NCBI GenBank assembly: GCA_963920665.1
Contig: OY987267.1
Location: 8,618,001-8,682,000, forward strand
DNA: 64,000 nucleotides
Direction: 5' to 3'
Source: Straminergon stramineum
Lineage: Eukaryota > Streptophyta > Bryopsida > Hypnales > Calliergonaceae
Every line of letters begins with the position of its first letter. Position 1 is the stretch's first letter. The position numbers and the translations under genes are program-made. Shown here piece by piece: positions 12,151-25,339 of this stretch. Under the pieces are notes generated by a model. It was not told the origin of the DNA. It was given only the letters and a program-made list of their open reading frames with translations, and did no database searches.

Positions 12151-15100
12151 TAAATTTCAACCTTGAATTTATTTTTTTATTTTTTTACTTTTGTTAAATT
12201 TTAAATCTCAACTATAACATCATGTAGCTCATTCATTGAAGTATATTAAATTATAATTTCAAAGTCAAAAACTTCACTAATTGTCAGATATTCATTTGTA
12301 AAATGTTTTGTGGATTATTTATCTCATGACTTCGCAATTGTAGAGTTCATTTTTCAAAATATTTATAGTATAATGTGTGTATCTTACAACTTATATAAGT
12401 TGGTGACTTTCTTTTAAAGATAATTGGAAGTATATGAAGAAAATTTTCAGAAAGAAACATCAAATAGTAATTCATTTCTTATATATTTCTCAACATGTTG
12501 TATTGAAAACAAAAATACTAAATTGGACTTTACTTTGTAACCACTAATTCAAATCCTATAAAGTTTGGCTAGCATCCAAGACAATCCATGTGTACATCTA
12601 TGTGAAAAAATCAACAGCAGGATAAAAAATTCGAGATTGCAATTGCTTATCTGAAACTAATATGAGAGAAAAATGCACATTTCACTTGTTTAGGGGCTAA
12701 TAATTTAAAATTTGAAAATGGAGATACAAAAATTGTGACATTCTAAGTTAATCCTAGATTAAATTATACTATTTAAACTGATAATTTAGTCAATAGAAAT
12801 TGTCAACATTAGAAAAGTCTCCCAAAATATTGTCAAGAGCATTAACCAATGAATAGAAAACATGAAGGAATTTGAAAGAAGGACAAAAATTGATTATTAA
12901 TAATATTACTTATAAAATCCAATTATACAAATACTCATAATTTATAGTTTGGTACTTTTTATATTGTGAAAAGTTGAAAGTCATGTAATTGAATGATGAC
13001 AATAAATCATTCTTCACTCCAAAAATTGTCAATATAAAATTGTTAATGTTTGCACATCATATAATTAATTTATTATAAATAAGCTCTTCATGAATTGTAT
13101 TTTATACATCTACATATATGAAAACCTATGTATATTTAAGTAAAATAAATTCTAAGTTGTCAACCATTTGTCTTATCAATTATCTAATCTTGGCTATAAA
13201 GGACAGATATTCAAAAAACAAGACAATTGTCTCAAGTGTCTCTATGGAAACTTATTTGAGTATTTTTTAACAATCTAGCATCACCTACTCTAACAACTAG
13301 ATTCATCACCTTAGATAGTGTGAAATAACAAAAGACAATTATTACATAATGGGATTAGAAAACTAGATGTCATAATTCATGAGTGATACAAGTACAAATT
13401 TGTCACCACCACATAATATGAAGTGTGATGTATATAAATTTTTCTTAAAAATCCATGATTAAATTTTGCTTAAAATTTTTGTAGAACCATGCAATGCTTC
13501 GTATATTACAACTTCTATATCACTTTACACTTTTATAATTTCTTCAATCATTCTTGTGATAAGATTTTTCAATACAAATACTCCCAACATTAAGTTTGTT
13601 TTGTGGATATAATGCACTCAATTTAGAAGCAAATAAGAAAAAAATTCCTTAAAATTAAAAAGATAAAAGATAAGACAAATGTCTTTATCTTCTAATATTA
13701 TCAAAAGATGCAATTTGTCTTATCTTACCTATGACAATTTAGCATGTATTAATTGTGATATGAAAAGACAAAAATATTCAAGAGATAGTTTATAAGACAA
13801 GGGAGGAAAATAATTTAGAACACAACCTTAGCAATATATCAAGTCTCCAATTCTTAGAACACTCATGCAAAGAAAAAATTTCACAAAATTAGTTTGATAA
13901 CATATTTTAATTGGGTATCAACTTCATTCAAAACATACTAGCAAGGAATTTAATTTATCATACATCTTAACTTAAGAAACTCACCTATGTGAGGTGTACA
14001 TGTAATAGTTCCCAAAACAATCTATGACATAATTAAAAAAATATCAAGCAATTTTATTATTTGACATTTTCTTATACAAGTACTAGAAACATTAAAGATC
14101 ACTAGATACAATCCAATGTACAAGGGAGTTGATAGTTTTGGGTACTAGCATCATTGTTGAATGCCAATGGTGAGAAGTAGAAGCATAATTGAAAAACATA
14201 TGTTTGTTTAACTAATTACTAGAGTTTTTTTAATATGACATCTACATCAAAAACATTGCAATTATAATCTAGCAATGGCTTATAGGCAACTTATAGATTT
14301 TTTAGGTTTTCCAAGAATATTCTATACTTTTGATTCAATCAAATGTCTTCAATTCCATTTATACAAGTATCTATTGCATTTTTCAAATAATTTCCAAAAG
14401 AATAAAGTTTAAATTTTATTAATTTCAATGAAGGTGGGTGCTAAATATTATATAAAGACATGCCAAATTACGTGACTAATTTTGTGGTATTGAAGAAGTA
14501 ATTTTAAAAATAATTTATAGAATTTTTTGAAAGAGGTCCAAAATTAAGTAAGTAGGGTCACAAACTTTGATATTCATTAACTTTTGAGTTGTGATTGTAT
14601 TTTGCTTCAAATTCTTTTAGAAATGTAGAATACCTAACATACTAAAAATTTTGTATTTACATTGTACTTTTTCTTCACTCATTCTTGTACTATGGTATTT
14701 TGATTACAAATATTTTTAACATTGACTCAATTTTGAAAGTCATTGTAAGTAGTCTTCTGCCCTTCAGTCATCAATTCAACATCCACTAGTTGCCTATTCA
14801 ATTGAATTGCTATTATTGATTTTTATACATTAGATTGAGAGTTCATTTTGGGAACTCTATCAAGGATGAGTCTCTTAGAACAATGTATCATTCTATTTCT
14901 GATTATTAGGACACATTTTTCTTCCATTGTGCTATACATTTCAATGAAGAAGTACACCTTAGCTTGGATATTCAAAATTGAGGCTTTCTCGAGTCTATTG
15001 TAAGATGTCAAGGTTGAAAACCATCCTACATAATTTTAGAATAGTTTGAAGGCAATTGCAAGAAACACCTATATAATTTTCAATAACATGTTGAGTGCTA

Positions 15101-16650
15101 GAATGTTTTTCAAGCACAACTTTGAGAATAATGATCCAATGTAGAAATCATTATGAATGTGGATATAATGATATAATCATCTTAAATTTATTTTTATTTT
15201 TTAATTATTTTCTAAAAATTAATTTATTAGAAAATATTGATTTCTAAAATATGTCACATTTGTGACTTGTAGTATTAGGAGTTTGGAGTACTATTGTCTA
15301 TTGAGTATCCATTCTAACAAATATAGAGCTAAAATTTGGAGGAATTGATTTTCTTGTAGCCTAGCAACTATTCTATGAAGGAATTTTAAAAATAGATAAT
15401 TCTATGTTGCATAGAAGTTCACAAAGTGAGCTTCTTTTTACATGCATTTAGAAACATGAAAAAAATTATGTTGAATTTTTGTAAGAATGACCATTTCTAT
15501 GGAATTGTTATTAATGTTCAGTTTTTATTTTAGTTTTTGAACCATTTTATTATCTTTTACAAATCAAAATGTCAAAGTAACTATTTTCTTGAAGTAATCA
15601 ATTTCTCTTCCTTTGAAAACTATTCTAAGCTTCACCTTCCTTTGGTAAAATCTTTTTAAAGGACTATATATTGACCATATTTTTTATTTAAAAAAATAAT
15701 AATTTTAAAGTATTCTAGAGAAAATCATGAATATTGAAGAAAAAGGCAATAAAATCAACAAGTCTTTCTTACAATTTGGGGCAAAGGAGGGTCGTTTCAG
15801 AGTTGTTCTCCATGATATCTAGGAACTTTAAACTAGCCATTGCTATCAGAATTTTTTTCTAAAAATTTCAAAAGTGTTAAGAATTATTTCTTTTCAAAAA
15901 TAATACTTAACAATATTAAATAATGAAAGAAATAATGAAATAAAGAATATTATCTCATGTGGCTGTTTTCTAACCACATCACATTGTTGATATGGCGAGC
16001 TCCCATAATCCGGCAACTCTGGGGAACTCGTGAGCTTCTTTAGCCCTAAATTCTCTTCTAATGTGCCCTTGATAATTTTTAAGTTTTCGTGGAGTTTGGA
16101 ATCCAATAGGTTAATCTCTAAAAGTTCCTTGTATTTTGAGCCTAGAAAATGTAAGAAATGGCCATTTTTGAATCAAAAAATATTTTCAAATTCACCAAAA
16201 TTTCGAAAAAGATTTGTTATAAAATCCAAATAATGGAATCCTTTGTTGGAAGAAAATAGCATTAAGTAGTTAGAAAAAAATTGAAATTTTTTTCAATACA
16301 CAATTTTTAGGATATAAAAGGTGATTTTTTTTGTGATTGCTATAGAGGAGAAAATGAAGTGCATTGGCATGAATTGCAATTGAAAATAATTGCCAATCGA
16401 CAACTTGTAAACAATCTTTTAAGAATTACAAAAATTGAATTTTTTAGGCCCCAACACTCAATAATTCATAAAAAGTGCATTTGAACTTGGAAAAGACACT
16501 TTCTAACTCACAATAGAAATGTGCAACAAAAAATTTAATTTGTGTACTTGAAAAATCAAAAGACTACAACAATTGACCAAAACTTCATAAACCAAAATTT
16601 GATTAAAAGGATTTTTAGGAGTTAAGGAAACCAAAGTTGTTAGAACTATA
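12151..16650. other. AT-rich spacer without recognisable genes
   Basis: About 4.5 kb of very AT-rich DNA. I see no open frame with convincing codon use, no splice-linked exons and no RNA gene. The frames at 14823-15011, 15894-16106 and 16030-16233 are short and overlap on opposite strands. Old transposon debris is likely but was not resolved. Confidence 0.45.
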
Positions 16651-18260
16651 AAGAATCACAAATAGTACAAGTTTTTCACACTTTCATCCTATTTCTAGGT
16701 CCCCAAAAGATTTGGAGACAAAAATTGGGATATAATTACCTACTAGGATTTTATAGACCAAAAGAAAAGCCTATTTAAAATGGTGAAATCTCTTCATAAG
16801 TTTATAGCAATTTTCAAATGGTGCTTCCTTTGCACTAATTCATGTATGTTTGTAAATTTTTATTTCTTGAGATGCAATTGGTTGACCAAGAGTCCCTTCA
16901 AATTGACAAAAAATAGTCAATTTTTATTTATTTATTGTTAATTCAAAAAACACAAACATCCAACCATCTATTGTTTTACAAATCGTCATGAACCTATTAT
17001 TGTGAGCATAAATTTTAAAGACATTGTGTCTAAATTTTCAAAAAGAAATCAATTTTTTTACAATATTGTGATTATTCTATAGTAAAAAAAATCTTCTAAA
17101 CTTTAGAATATTCTCAATTCAATCTTTGAATTCTTAAATTAGGCAGGCTTAGGTTATAAAATTGGACAATGACAAATATCAATCTTACATAGATTCTTGT
17201 TTTTAGGGCTTGGATTTAGTGGGTGAAAAAAAATGAGAAATTATAATTTTCTATTAGCGTATTATTAGATGAGATAGTAGAGGATTTTTAATATAGAATT
17301 CCATGATGGAAATCGGGCAACAATAGGAGGACCAAGTCACAAATGGAAAAGGCCATGCTTGTATATGATACTCTTGTTTTAACAAAGCCTATTCCTAATC
17401 ACATGTAATGCATTGAAAAGTCATATTTTTTATTTTAGTCAAACAAACTCTTATAACCCTTTGAAGATGTGAATCCAAAAACACCTTTATAAAACTTACA
17501 TTAAAATTTTAGAAATATATTCTAACTAATATATTTTTTCTTTTATTTTTAAAATTTAAAGACAAGTTTATTATTTTTAGATATTGTATAGAAAAGGAAG
17601 ATAATCTAGTTTCATTTTTTTGACCTTTTATCAACCTTATAATAATGTGACATGCAAATACTAAATATTTATTTTAATAAATGCCAATTGTACTTGTCAA
17701 TCAAAATGGAATTGTGTATTGGCATACTTTGGCACAAGTGGTGCATGTTAGTCTCCAACGGGAAGAACGTGGGTGGCAATGATTGGATAGGTTCTTTCCA
17801 TTGGCATCCAACTTGTATTGTACTATTTGTGCCTAACATGTGCCATTCAAGGCAAGGATTTGTTTCAAATATACCTTTTCTTTACACAATGGATTGAATG
17901 AAGTCAAATTTCACCATTTCAAAAGACATATTTTTTCCACCAAATCAGAATAGTCATTTTTTGGACAATATTTAAATTTCTATTTAAAATATAGACGAAG
18001 TTCGCCATTTGTGAATGAAAATGGGAAATCATATAATTAACACATGATGAAGGTGGATGAATGTAGAAAGAGAATGCTTAAATTGTTGAACACATAATTT
18101 CAAGTGAATTATCATCAATCTTGGTACAAATAGTGCATATTGGATACCAACGAGAAGAACATGGTTGGCAACCATTGGATATATTCTTCCTCTTGGCACC
18201 TAATATGTTTTGTATTAATGTTTGTAACTAATATGTGCCATTCCAGGCAAGGATTTTTTT
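16651..18260. repeat. Dispersed repeat segment, copy B
   Basis: Second copy of the segment at 9180-12150 (pairs listed there), lacking both MITE insertions and therefore serving as an empty-site control. Its right part runs into the tandem repeats at 17680-19550. Confidence 0.7.
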
Positions 18261-18525
18261 AAGATAACTTTTTTTGATACAATTTAGTCAAATTGCACTA
18301 TTTCAAATGAAAATATATATTATTTTTACCAAATAAGAACAATCTTATTTTGCCAAAGATTTACATTTTTATTTAAAACGTAGATGGAATTGCATTTTGT
18401 GGATGAAAATGTACATGCAAATCTAATTGAAATATGTTGAAGATGGATGAATGAAGAAATACAATGCTTGAACACCAAATTTCAAGTGATTCTTCATTTT
18501 GGGCTCTTGGCACAAAAAGTACATC

Positions 18526-18657
18526 CACTAGCAGAAAACATGCTATAAACGATTATCCTAAATGCCTCAAAATTGTCCACAATGACTATAAATGAGTCTT
18601 TGTGAATGCTGTTTAGTCAATATGGACATTTATTTAGGACACCTTTTTCTACTAGTG
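18526..18657. mobile_element. CACTA-like MITE, copy 1 (132 bp)
   Basis: Starts CACTAGCAGAAAA and ends TTTTTCTACTAGTG, inverted repeats of the CACTA superfamily type. Flanks are ATC and GTC, compatible with a 3-bp target duplication carrying one change. An identical arrangement lies 519 bp downstream. Confidence 0.75.
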
Positions 18658-19044
18658 GTCATTACATCTGTCCGTATTGGGCGCCAATGTTAAGACCGTG
18701 GATGGCGATCGTTGGACACGTTCTTTCCATTGGCACCCAAAACGTACTACATTATTGTTTGTACCTCACACATGCCATTCAAGGTACAATTTTTTTTTCT
18801 AATATACCTTTTTTGAAACAATGGAGTCAAATTACACTATTTCCAAAAAAAAATCTCCAAATAAGTGTAGTCTTTTTTTGCCAAATATTTCCATTTCTAT
18901 GTAAAATATGCATGAAGTTTCCAATTGTGGATGAAAACAGGCAATCATATAATGAATGAAGATGGATGAATGTAGAAATACAATGCTTGAACACCAAATT
19001 TCAAGTGATTCTTCATTTTGGGCTCTTGGCACAAAAAGTACATC

Positions 19045-19176
19045 CACTAGCAGAAAACATGCTATAAACGATTATCCTAAATGCCTCAAAATTATCCACA
19101 ATGATTATAAATGAGTCTTTGTGAATGTTGTTTAGTCAATATGGACATTTATTTAGGACACCTTTTTCTACTAGTG
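19045..19176. mobile_element. CACTA-like MITE, copy 2 (132 bp)
   Basis: Same ends and same flanks as the copy at 18526-18657. It arose by tandem duplication of the host unit and not by an independent insertion, because the flanking DNA is duplicated too. Confidence 0.75.
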
Positions 19177-19559
19177 GTCATTACATCTGTCTGTATTGGG
19201 CGCCAACGGGAAGACTGTGGATGGTCATCGTTGGACACGTTCTTTCCATTGGCACCCAAAACGTATTACATTATTGTTTGTACCTCACACGTGCCATTCA
19301 AGGTACAATTTTTTTTTTTTCTAATATACCTTTTTTGAAACAATGGAGTCAAATTACACTATTTCCAAAAAAGAGTCTCCAAATAAGTGTAGTCTTTTTT
19401 TGCCAAATATTTCCATTTCTATGTAAAATATGCATGAAGTTTCCAATTGTGGATGAAAACAGGCAATCATATAATGAATGAAGATGGATGAATGTTGAAA
19501 TATAGTGCTTGAAACACCAAATTCCAAGTGATCATCATCTTGGCACTTTTTCAATAATT

Positions 19560-20153
19560 AAAAAAAATAGTGAAGGTCTTCCCTCCCTCTCTCATCTGCA
19601 CGGTCCTGATTGACTGATTCAGCACAACTCATCCGTTAATCACAAAGAAGTTAAGATGCAGGAAGCTTGTCTGCAGAGGAGATGGGCGTGAAATGTACGT
19701 GAGATGTCGACTAGGCTTCTTGTCAACTCAGGCCGAGACCGGGGCCATGGACTCTTGGTCGAACATCTCGTGAAGAGTGTACACTTTACGTAGATGATCG
19801 AGCGGCGCAAACTCCAGGTTGCTCGTATGCCTTGAGCGGTGTGAAGCTAGATGTATGTTACGGAATCTGTGGATGCTATCAATTCGATCTAGTTTGGTCA
19901 CTTGATGTAATCAATTCACTGTTTGAGACTGTGAGTGCTAGCTGTTCCAGAGTCTTCCAAATCGTCTTCCCGTGTCCTCCCGTGCCCTCCAAATTCTCAC
20001 CTATTTACGTTTCGAGTTGGGGGGGGGAGGCTTCTACTGTAGACACATTTTCGACAGCCAAATCCTGGTTCCCGTTCGGTGCTGTTGGTGAAACCAGCTT
20101 GAGATTTGCCTTTGAGAGACGCTGTTGAGCGAGTGCTGTTACAATAGATCAGA
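19560..20153 (+). promoter_or_regulatory. 5' flank and probable 5' UTR of the B3 gene
   Basis: Composition changes from AT-rich repeat to mixed GC DNA near 19570, as before PGLP1. A pyrimidine-rich stretch near 19960-19990 with repeated CTCCCGTG-like words could belong to the 5' UTR. The frames on both strands here show no family resemblance. The transcription start cannot be placed. Confidence 0.4.
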
Positions 20154-23100
20154 ATGATGGAGAGGTTCACGGAGCATCCGGCTTCAAGCTTCAATGACGC
20201 AGGGTTGTGGAGGAAGCTTCTTGAGAAAGCGGAGAAAGGGACCACCACGGAGCCTTACTTCGCTGCAGACATCGTGGAGGGAAGCTTGCAGACTTCCATA
20301 TTTGCCAAGCTTGTAAGCTCTTATGTCCCAAACAAAACCCCTTTGCAAAATACGCCTTTGGTAACAAGCTTGATGTTGCAGCTTACTCTTTTGCAGATGA
20401 GCAGCTAGTTAGTAATCGACTAGCTTTGAAGTTGCAGTTTCCTCTTTTGCAGATGAGTCTTAGGAAAGCTTGAGGTTTCGTGTTTTTTTCCTCTTACTTG
20501 AAGATGAGACTTCTAAAGAAAAGCTTGAAGTTTCGTTTCTCCCTCTAACTCGCAGATGCGTCCTACATAAGCTTCAAGTTACAGTTTAGGCTTTTTTAGA
20601 ATCTTGAGATGTTTTCCTCTTTAGCAGCTGAACCTCTCAAGATAATAAGCTTCGGAAGTTTCAGTTTCGCTGGTGCAGATGAATCTTTGATAGTTAGCTT
20701 GAAGTTTCAATTCCCCCTGTAAACCCTATTCCCTCGATATCCTTCTTGCATGCGAAAACTGAATGTGGTAGTGTGGCCATGGTTCCAGGGTTTGCCGGCT
20801 GAGTTTCTCGAGCACTACAACAAAAAACTCACAGAGAAAATCATTTTGGAAGGCCCTGATGGACAGAAATGGACAGTGATGTTAGGCCTGTCCTGGGACT
20901 CCAAACCGTGCTTCCTCCATGGATGGCGAGAGTTTGCAACCGATTGCAACCTCACTGTCAACGACCGAATCCTCTTCTTCCTGTGGGAAGACTCTCATTT
21001 CCTAGTTCAAGTCTTCGACAGTAACCACAAAATCAAACGCAGGGGTTGTGGTATCAGTGCTCATATAGCCAGAACTACTCTCCCAGAAGTGACGGATCCC
21101 ATCCCAAGTTCCGGCTTCAAGACGATGAGCCCGAATATATCGTCTCTCCCAAGCAGCAGCAACAACAACGGAGTTGCTGAGAACGTTCAGAAAGAGAATC
21201 ACACTACCCAGGCTTCACCATCAGGTGAGAAGCTAGGCAACCAAGAGCCTGGAGTAGAAGAGGATGATTACCGAGTCGCTGATTTCAATTCGAATTCTGG
21301 AAAGATGGTAGAGAGTTTTCAAAGCGCACCTCCTCCTGATGCGGAGGAGGACCAGGCATGGAGCATGGATCCGCCTGTGGGTACCTTGACGGTCCATGAT
21401 TACTATTTAAAAGCCGAAACTCGAGTTGACGAAACTGCCTGGGCACCAGTCAGAAGACAATTCATCCCGGAGAAGATGCCAGAGAAACGTGCAAGACAAG
21501 CTCCAACTGACCGCTCCCAAGCTGTTCGTGCAAGGTAAGTAGACTCACCCTAAACGGCTGCTGAAATAAGAAGCGCTGAGATTTGTTACTCGTGAAGTTG
21601 TAAGGCAGGTGAAAATCGTACTGCACTTTGAAACTCCACTTCATTGACTTAGTTATGAATTTCCCAAGTCATTGAGGTGCATGTGTTGCCCAAACCAAAC
21701 AGGCAACCACATGACATAATGTCACATGAAATGCTACAAGCCTACAACCAAGTGAAATCTTAGCACGCTGGAGCTTTGACTGGCTTAAAGCTGCAAGTAA
21801 TAAACATAGCATCACTAGCCCATGCACATCCGGTCCGCTCATGTCTTCAGTAAACAGTGTAGCAGGACACATGACTGTAGTTGGTCTCTATTTGCTCAAG
21901 GCAACAATGACAACTGCACAACATTAGGTTTCAGTCCTTATTCTCTGGTGCAATCACCACTTGCTTAATAACGTTGCAAAGAAACTGAGAACGTCAATTT
22001 CGTTAAATTGGCGATATTCAATTACTTTGGCGCGGTTCAGAGTGCGTAGCCTGAAACCAAAATCTCTAACTATACCTATCCTTGTTTGTGAACTGGAATA
22101 AGACCTTGTGAGAAGATATATGTCACATTTTTTTCCTGTGGAATATTACCAATGTATTTGACGAAATTGACGTTTCAGATTTACATATAACCATGACTGA
22201 GATTGTGCTTGGGACTGACTGTTTTCTAAACGACAGGATCTACCGCCCCTACCACCGCACTTGCAGGATACAGCAGGCTAGAGAAATGAAGAAGACGTCA
22301 CCAGACGATCCAGACTCACGAGCAACGAGGTCAGCTCCTGCCACATGGAACAGACTGAAGCTGCCCTGGAGTGGCGCGGCGGCAGCGATAGCTGCCGAAG
22401 CAGCGAAAGCTGCAGAAGCAGCGAAAGCAAGGGAAGCAGCCAAAGCAGCAGCCAACAAAGAAGGCGAGGCGAGAGCCCCAGCCCCAGCCCCGGCCCCAGC
22501 AAGTGATCCAGTGACGCCGCTGCCAGTAGAAGTTCCGAAGCAGGCATTCAAGCGCCCCCAACCCCGAAACCCATCGCCCCGGCAGCTGTACTTTTCCAAA
22601 CGCCGCCCCGTCACTCAGCAGGAACGCCTGGCGGCTCTGGAAGCAGGACAACGGTACGCCGCGGCGTCCTACAACAGTACGCATGTCATGCAACTGAGAG
22701 TTTCGCAAGTCTACTGCGGAAATATGCTGGTATGTAACTACCGCGCGCTGGGAAACAGTATTGCTTAATGTGTTTCTACTTGGCGTTTGGCTTTGTTCTG
22801 CACTCTCTGATCTTTGGGTACCCCCGCTGTTCATTCCTCGTTTTCTTAATTCATAGAATAAACGATGTGGATCGAGTATCGTAGCGGATGGGGTACGCTA
22901 CTAGTTGTAGTGGATGCATGTCACATTGAATCGTGATATCTACTGTTTTCACAAACAAAGCTACAGGGAATTTTGTTAAAATGGCATATTTCAAATGCCA
23001 TTTTAAGACCATAATAGTACCAAAGTTGTGGAATGGTGCCATTCTAATGAAATTTTCCGTAGGTGTAGTAGACTGCATATGATAGTCAATCTAGCGTAGT

Positions 23101-25275
23101 CAATGACAAAATTAGCAACGAATAAGATTGAAGCAATGTGGAACGATTTGTTGAGTAGAGGTGTGCTTTGTAGAAAACTGAAAGGCGTCTATGTAGTGTA
23201 AAGTTGGCATAGAGGATCCCCACCCATTCAACAGTCACATCTTTAGAGATGCAAAAGTTTTTAACTTGCTCCATCCCTCCTCACATCCTCTGATGGTGTT
23301 AGCTTTTCATACTAAGTCACATTCATTAATCCACATTAATGAAGTATTGGGGAAGTGTTGAATCTAAAGTTGTTCGCCCATGTCTTCTCAATTCTAGCAC
23401 CCCTTCCTCATATTAAATTATTCACCTCCCATCCTTCCCCAAATAATAGCATAAAAGTTGGGATCTTTTGAAATATTAGTTACCTTAAATGTCGAATGTC
23501 TTCAACTATATACATGACAATGATTCAAAGGTCATGTACCAATACAACCCTTCAAAGTTTCTTCCAAAGTGTCAACTTTGAAAATACTCAAGAAGATTAA
23601 ATTTAAATACATCAATTTTTTGGGAAAATGTGTGATTTTCATCTACCCACAAGTAAAAATGAACCTCCATTTTTATGCCAACTATTACGCTATCAATGCA
23701 GTTGAGTTCAAAAGAATAGTATAGATAGATCTATAAAGAAGAAAGAACCTCAAATGTATAACATCATTGACTCTATGTTTGGATATAGACTCAAATGAAA
23801 TGGTTAACTTCATAGGTAAAGAATGAACCTCTCATACTAATGTCGACTTGATCTAAGATAACATGACCTATTTCCGTCCCTTGAAGAGTCATAATTGATT
23901 AGTTTGTGTTGATTAGCCTTGTGGAGAAAAATTCAGTGGAAAAAAATATCTTAAAATTGTTTCTTTTCAAATTTCCTATGAATATTTGAAGTGAAGGGTA
24001 ACAACTTTCTATTAACTGTGTCCGTAAACATGTACTAAAAATTGTTCTTCTAAAAGTAGGAATTTCACGGATGAGAGTCCATCAATATCTCAAAAATATC
24101 TCAAAGGTGAGTGCACTTCACTTGTTCTATGCACATCAGCTCAAATTAACAGTTTAAACTGATCAGCAGGTAAACACAGAACCTCTAAAGCTAACATTGT
24201 TATGCACATTAGCTCAAAATTAATGAATGGTTAAGATAGGTCTACAGATAAAAAAAGAAACTCTAATGCTAACATGGACTCTACCTAAGATTCTATGCAC
24301 ATCATTCAACTAAAATGAACAGCTTAGAGAGGTTTATAGATTAAAAAAAATAAAAACAAAACCCCTCTAATTCTAACGTTGCTATGCACATTAGCTCAAG
24401 TGAACAGTTTCTACTGATCTACAGATAAAACCAACCTCTACTGCTAACATGGACTCTTTCTATGATTCTGTGCACATCAAATAAAATGAACAGTTCAGAG
24501 ACTGACTGAGGTCGACAGATAAAATAAAGAACCTGAAATGCACAGTTTAGAGAGGTCTACAGATTGAAAAAGAAGAACCCGACTCTTACTAATGCTAACG
24601 TTGCTATGCACATCAGCTCAACCGCAAGGCTTAGACAGATCCCCAGGTGAAAACCACCCTCTAATGCTAACGTTGACTCGTCGAAGATTCTATGCACATC
24701 AGCTCCGATGCACAGTTTCAGACAGACCAACTTGTTGTGAATTCGTGCAAATTCCTGACCCGGCCACCTGGTTAATTTGCCTTGCTTGCGTTCGTGCCTT
24801 CGTGCAGGGCGGGACCCAAGATTTTGCAACGGCGATGGAGCTTCCCCTGCAGGGATACAAACAAGTGATTCTCTACGACGTGACGGGCCGCAAATGGGCC
24901 GCAAAATGGATTGGCGAGCACCCCAAGCGCAGCGGCTTGGAAAGCTCCGGATGGACCACCTTCGTCCTGGACCATTGCTTGGAGGAGGGCGATGTTTGTG
25001 TGTTTGAGCTTCCCGACCCCAAAGTGTCCAACATCGCGGTGACAGTGTTCCCAGTCGTGCCCCTGAGGGAGACTCCCACCCCCTCGCGATGGAGAGACCA
25101 CTACTCGGTGGACGAGCCAGTGGTACCGGCCGTGGCACCAGTCGTGGTACCGACCGTGGTACAGACCGAGGCCGCCTTCGGCTTGGATCAGGCAACATTG
25201 GGGCAGTCCTCCAGCTTCGAAGAAGAAGGTGTGCTCAGTAGTAGAGACTTCTGCTTTGGAGAGCTGAGCTATTAA
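20154..25275 (+). CDS. Two-B3-domain plant DNA-binding protein (REM-like), 4 exons, about 621 aa
   Basis: Probable nuclear DNA-binding protein. Exons by splice sites and matching phase: 20154-20312, 20789-21534, 22237-22729, 24808-25275 (1866 nt, no break). B3 domain 1 spans about residues 24-140: PYFAADIVEG, then across the first intron GLPAEFLEHY, LEGPDGQKWTV, GWREFATDCNL and ILFFLWED. The middle is Ser/Pro-rich with an unusual EAAK-type Ala-rich stretch (near 22375-22460) followed by AP repeats. B3 domain 2 begins with VTQQERLAALEAGQRY and is completed in exon 4 (VILYDVTGRKW, SSGWTTFVLDHCLEEGDVCVFEL). The third intron is about 2.1 kb and full of repeats. The family resembles REM-type B3 proteins; targets are unknown. 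Two adjacent ATGs open exon 1, and the first was taken. Confidence 0.87.
22961..23062. mobile_element. Short MITE in intron 3 of the B3 gene
   Basis: Left end CTACAGGGAATTTT followed by TAAAATGGCA. The right end read inward is CTACGGAAAATTTC followed by TAGAATGGCA, so the ends are inverted repeats of about 25 bp. The left end closely matches that of the MITE at 25820-25973, so both belong to one family, probably Tc1/mariner-like with TA targets. The interior contains a further AAATGGCATTT-like inverted repeat. Confidence 0.6.
24120..24740. repeat. Degenerate intronic minisatellite, unit about 85-100 bp
   Basis: About seven units within intron 3 of the B3 gene, each opened by a TATGCACATYAGCTCAA-like word (near 24131, 24200, 24295, 24383, 24468, 24604, 24690) and carrying AACAGTTTA..GATCTACAGATAAAA and CTAATGCTAACRTTG. 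The array runs to within about 70 bp of the exon 4 acceptor at 24808. Confidence 0.7.
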
Positions 25276-25339
25276 GGCACAGTCAATTGGGAAACATGAA
25301 AGGGTGAAAGGGTCGGCATATGTAACAGTATTACTTAGT

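Larger units (their letters stand above)
17680..19550. repeat. Degenerate tandem array ending in a recent duplication of about 519 bp
   Basis: Units share the landmarks TTGGCAC, CCAACGGGAAGAACGTGG, TTGGACACGTTCTTTCCATT, then GTGCCATTCAAGG, then GATGGATGAATGTAGAAA. Blocks begin near 17680, 18120, 18500 and 19020. The last two are nearly identical with a period of 519 bp (for example 18526 and 19045), so they duplicated recently, after a CACTA-like MITE had inserted in the unit. Small frames repeated within the units are incidental. Confidence 0.8.

Noticed and set aside
18606..19481. Pair of similar 117-118 codon frames as duplicated genes
   Set aside because: They lie in the 519-bp tandem repeat and span the CACTA-like MITE boundary; similarity follows from DNA duplication, not from coding constraint.
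22249..22834. Long minus-strand frames opposite exon 3 of the B3 gene
   Set aside because: They are open only because the GC-rich EAAK/AP repeat lacks stops on the other strand; the plus strand has splice sites and B3 motifs.
24557..25198. 213-codon minus-strand frame opposite exon 4 of the B3 gene
   Set aside because: Arg/Pro/Ser-rich shadow of the GC-rich B3 exon, without family resemblance.
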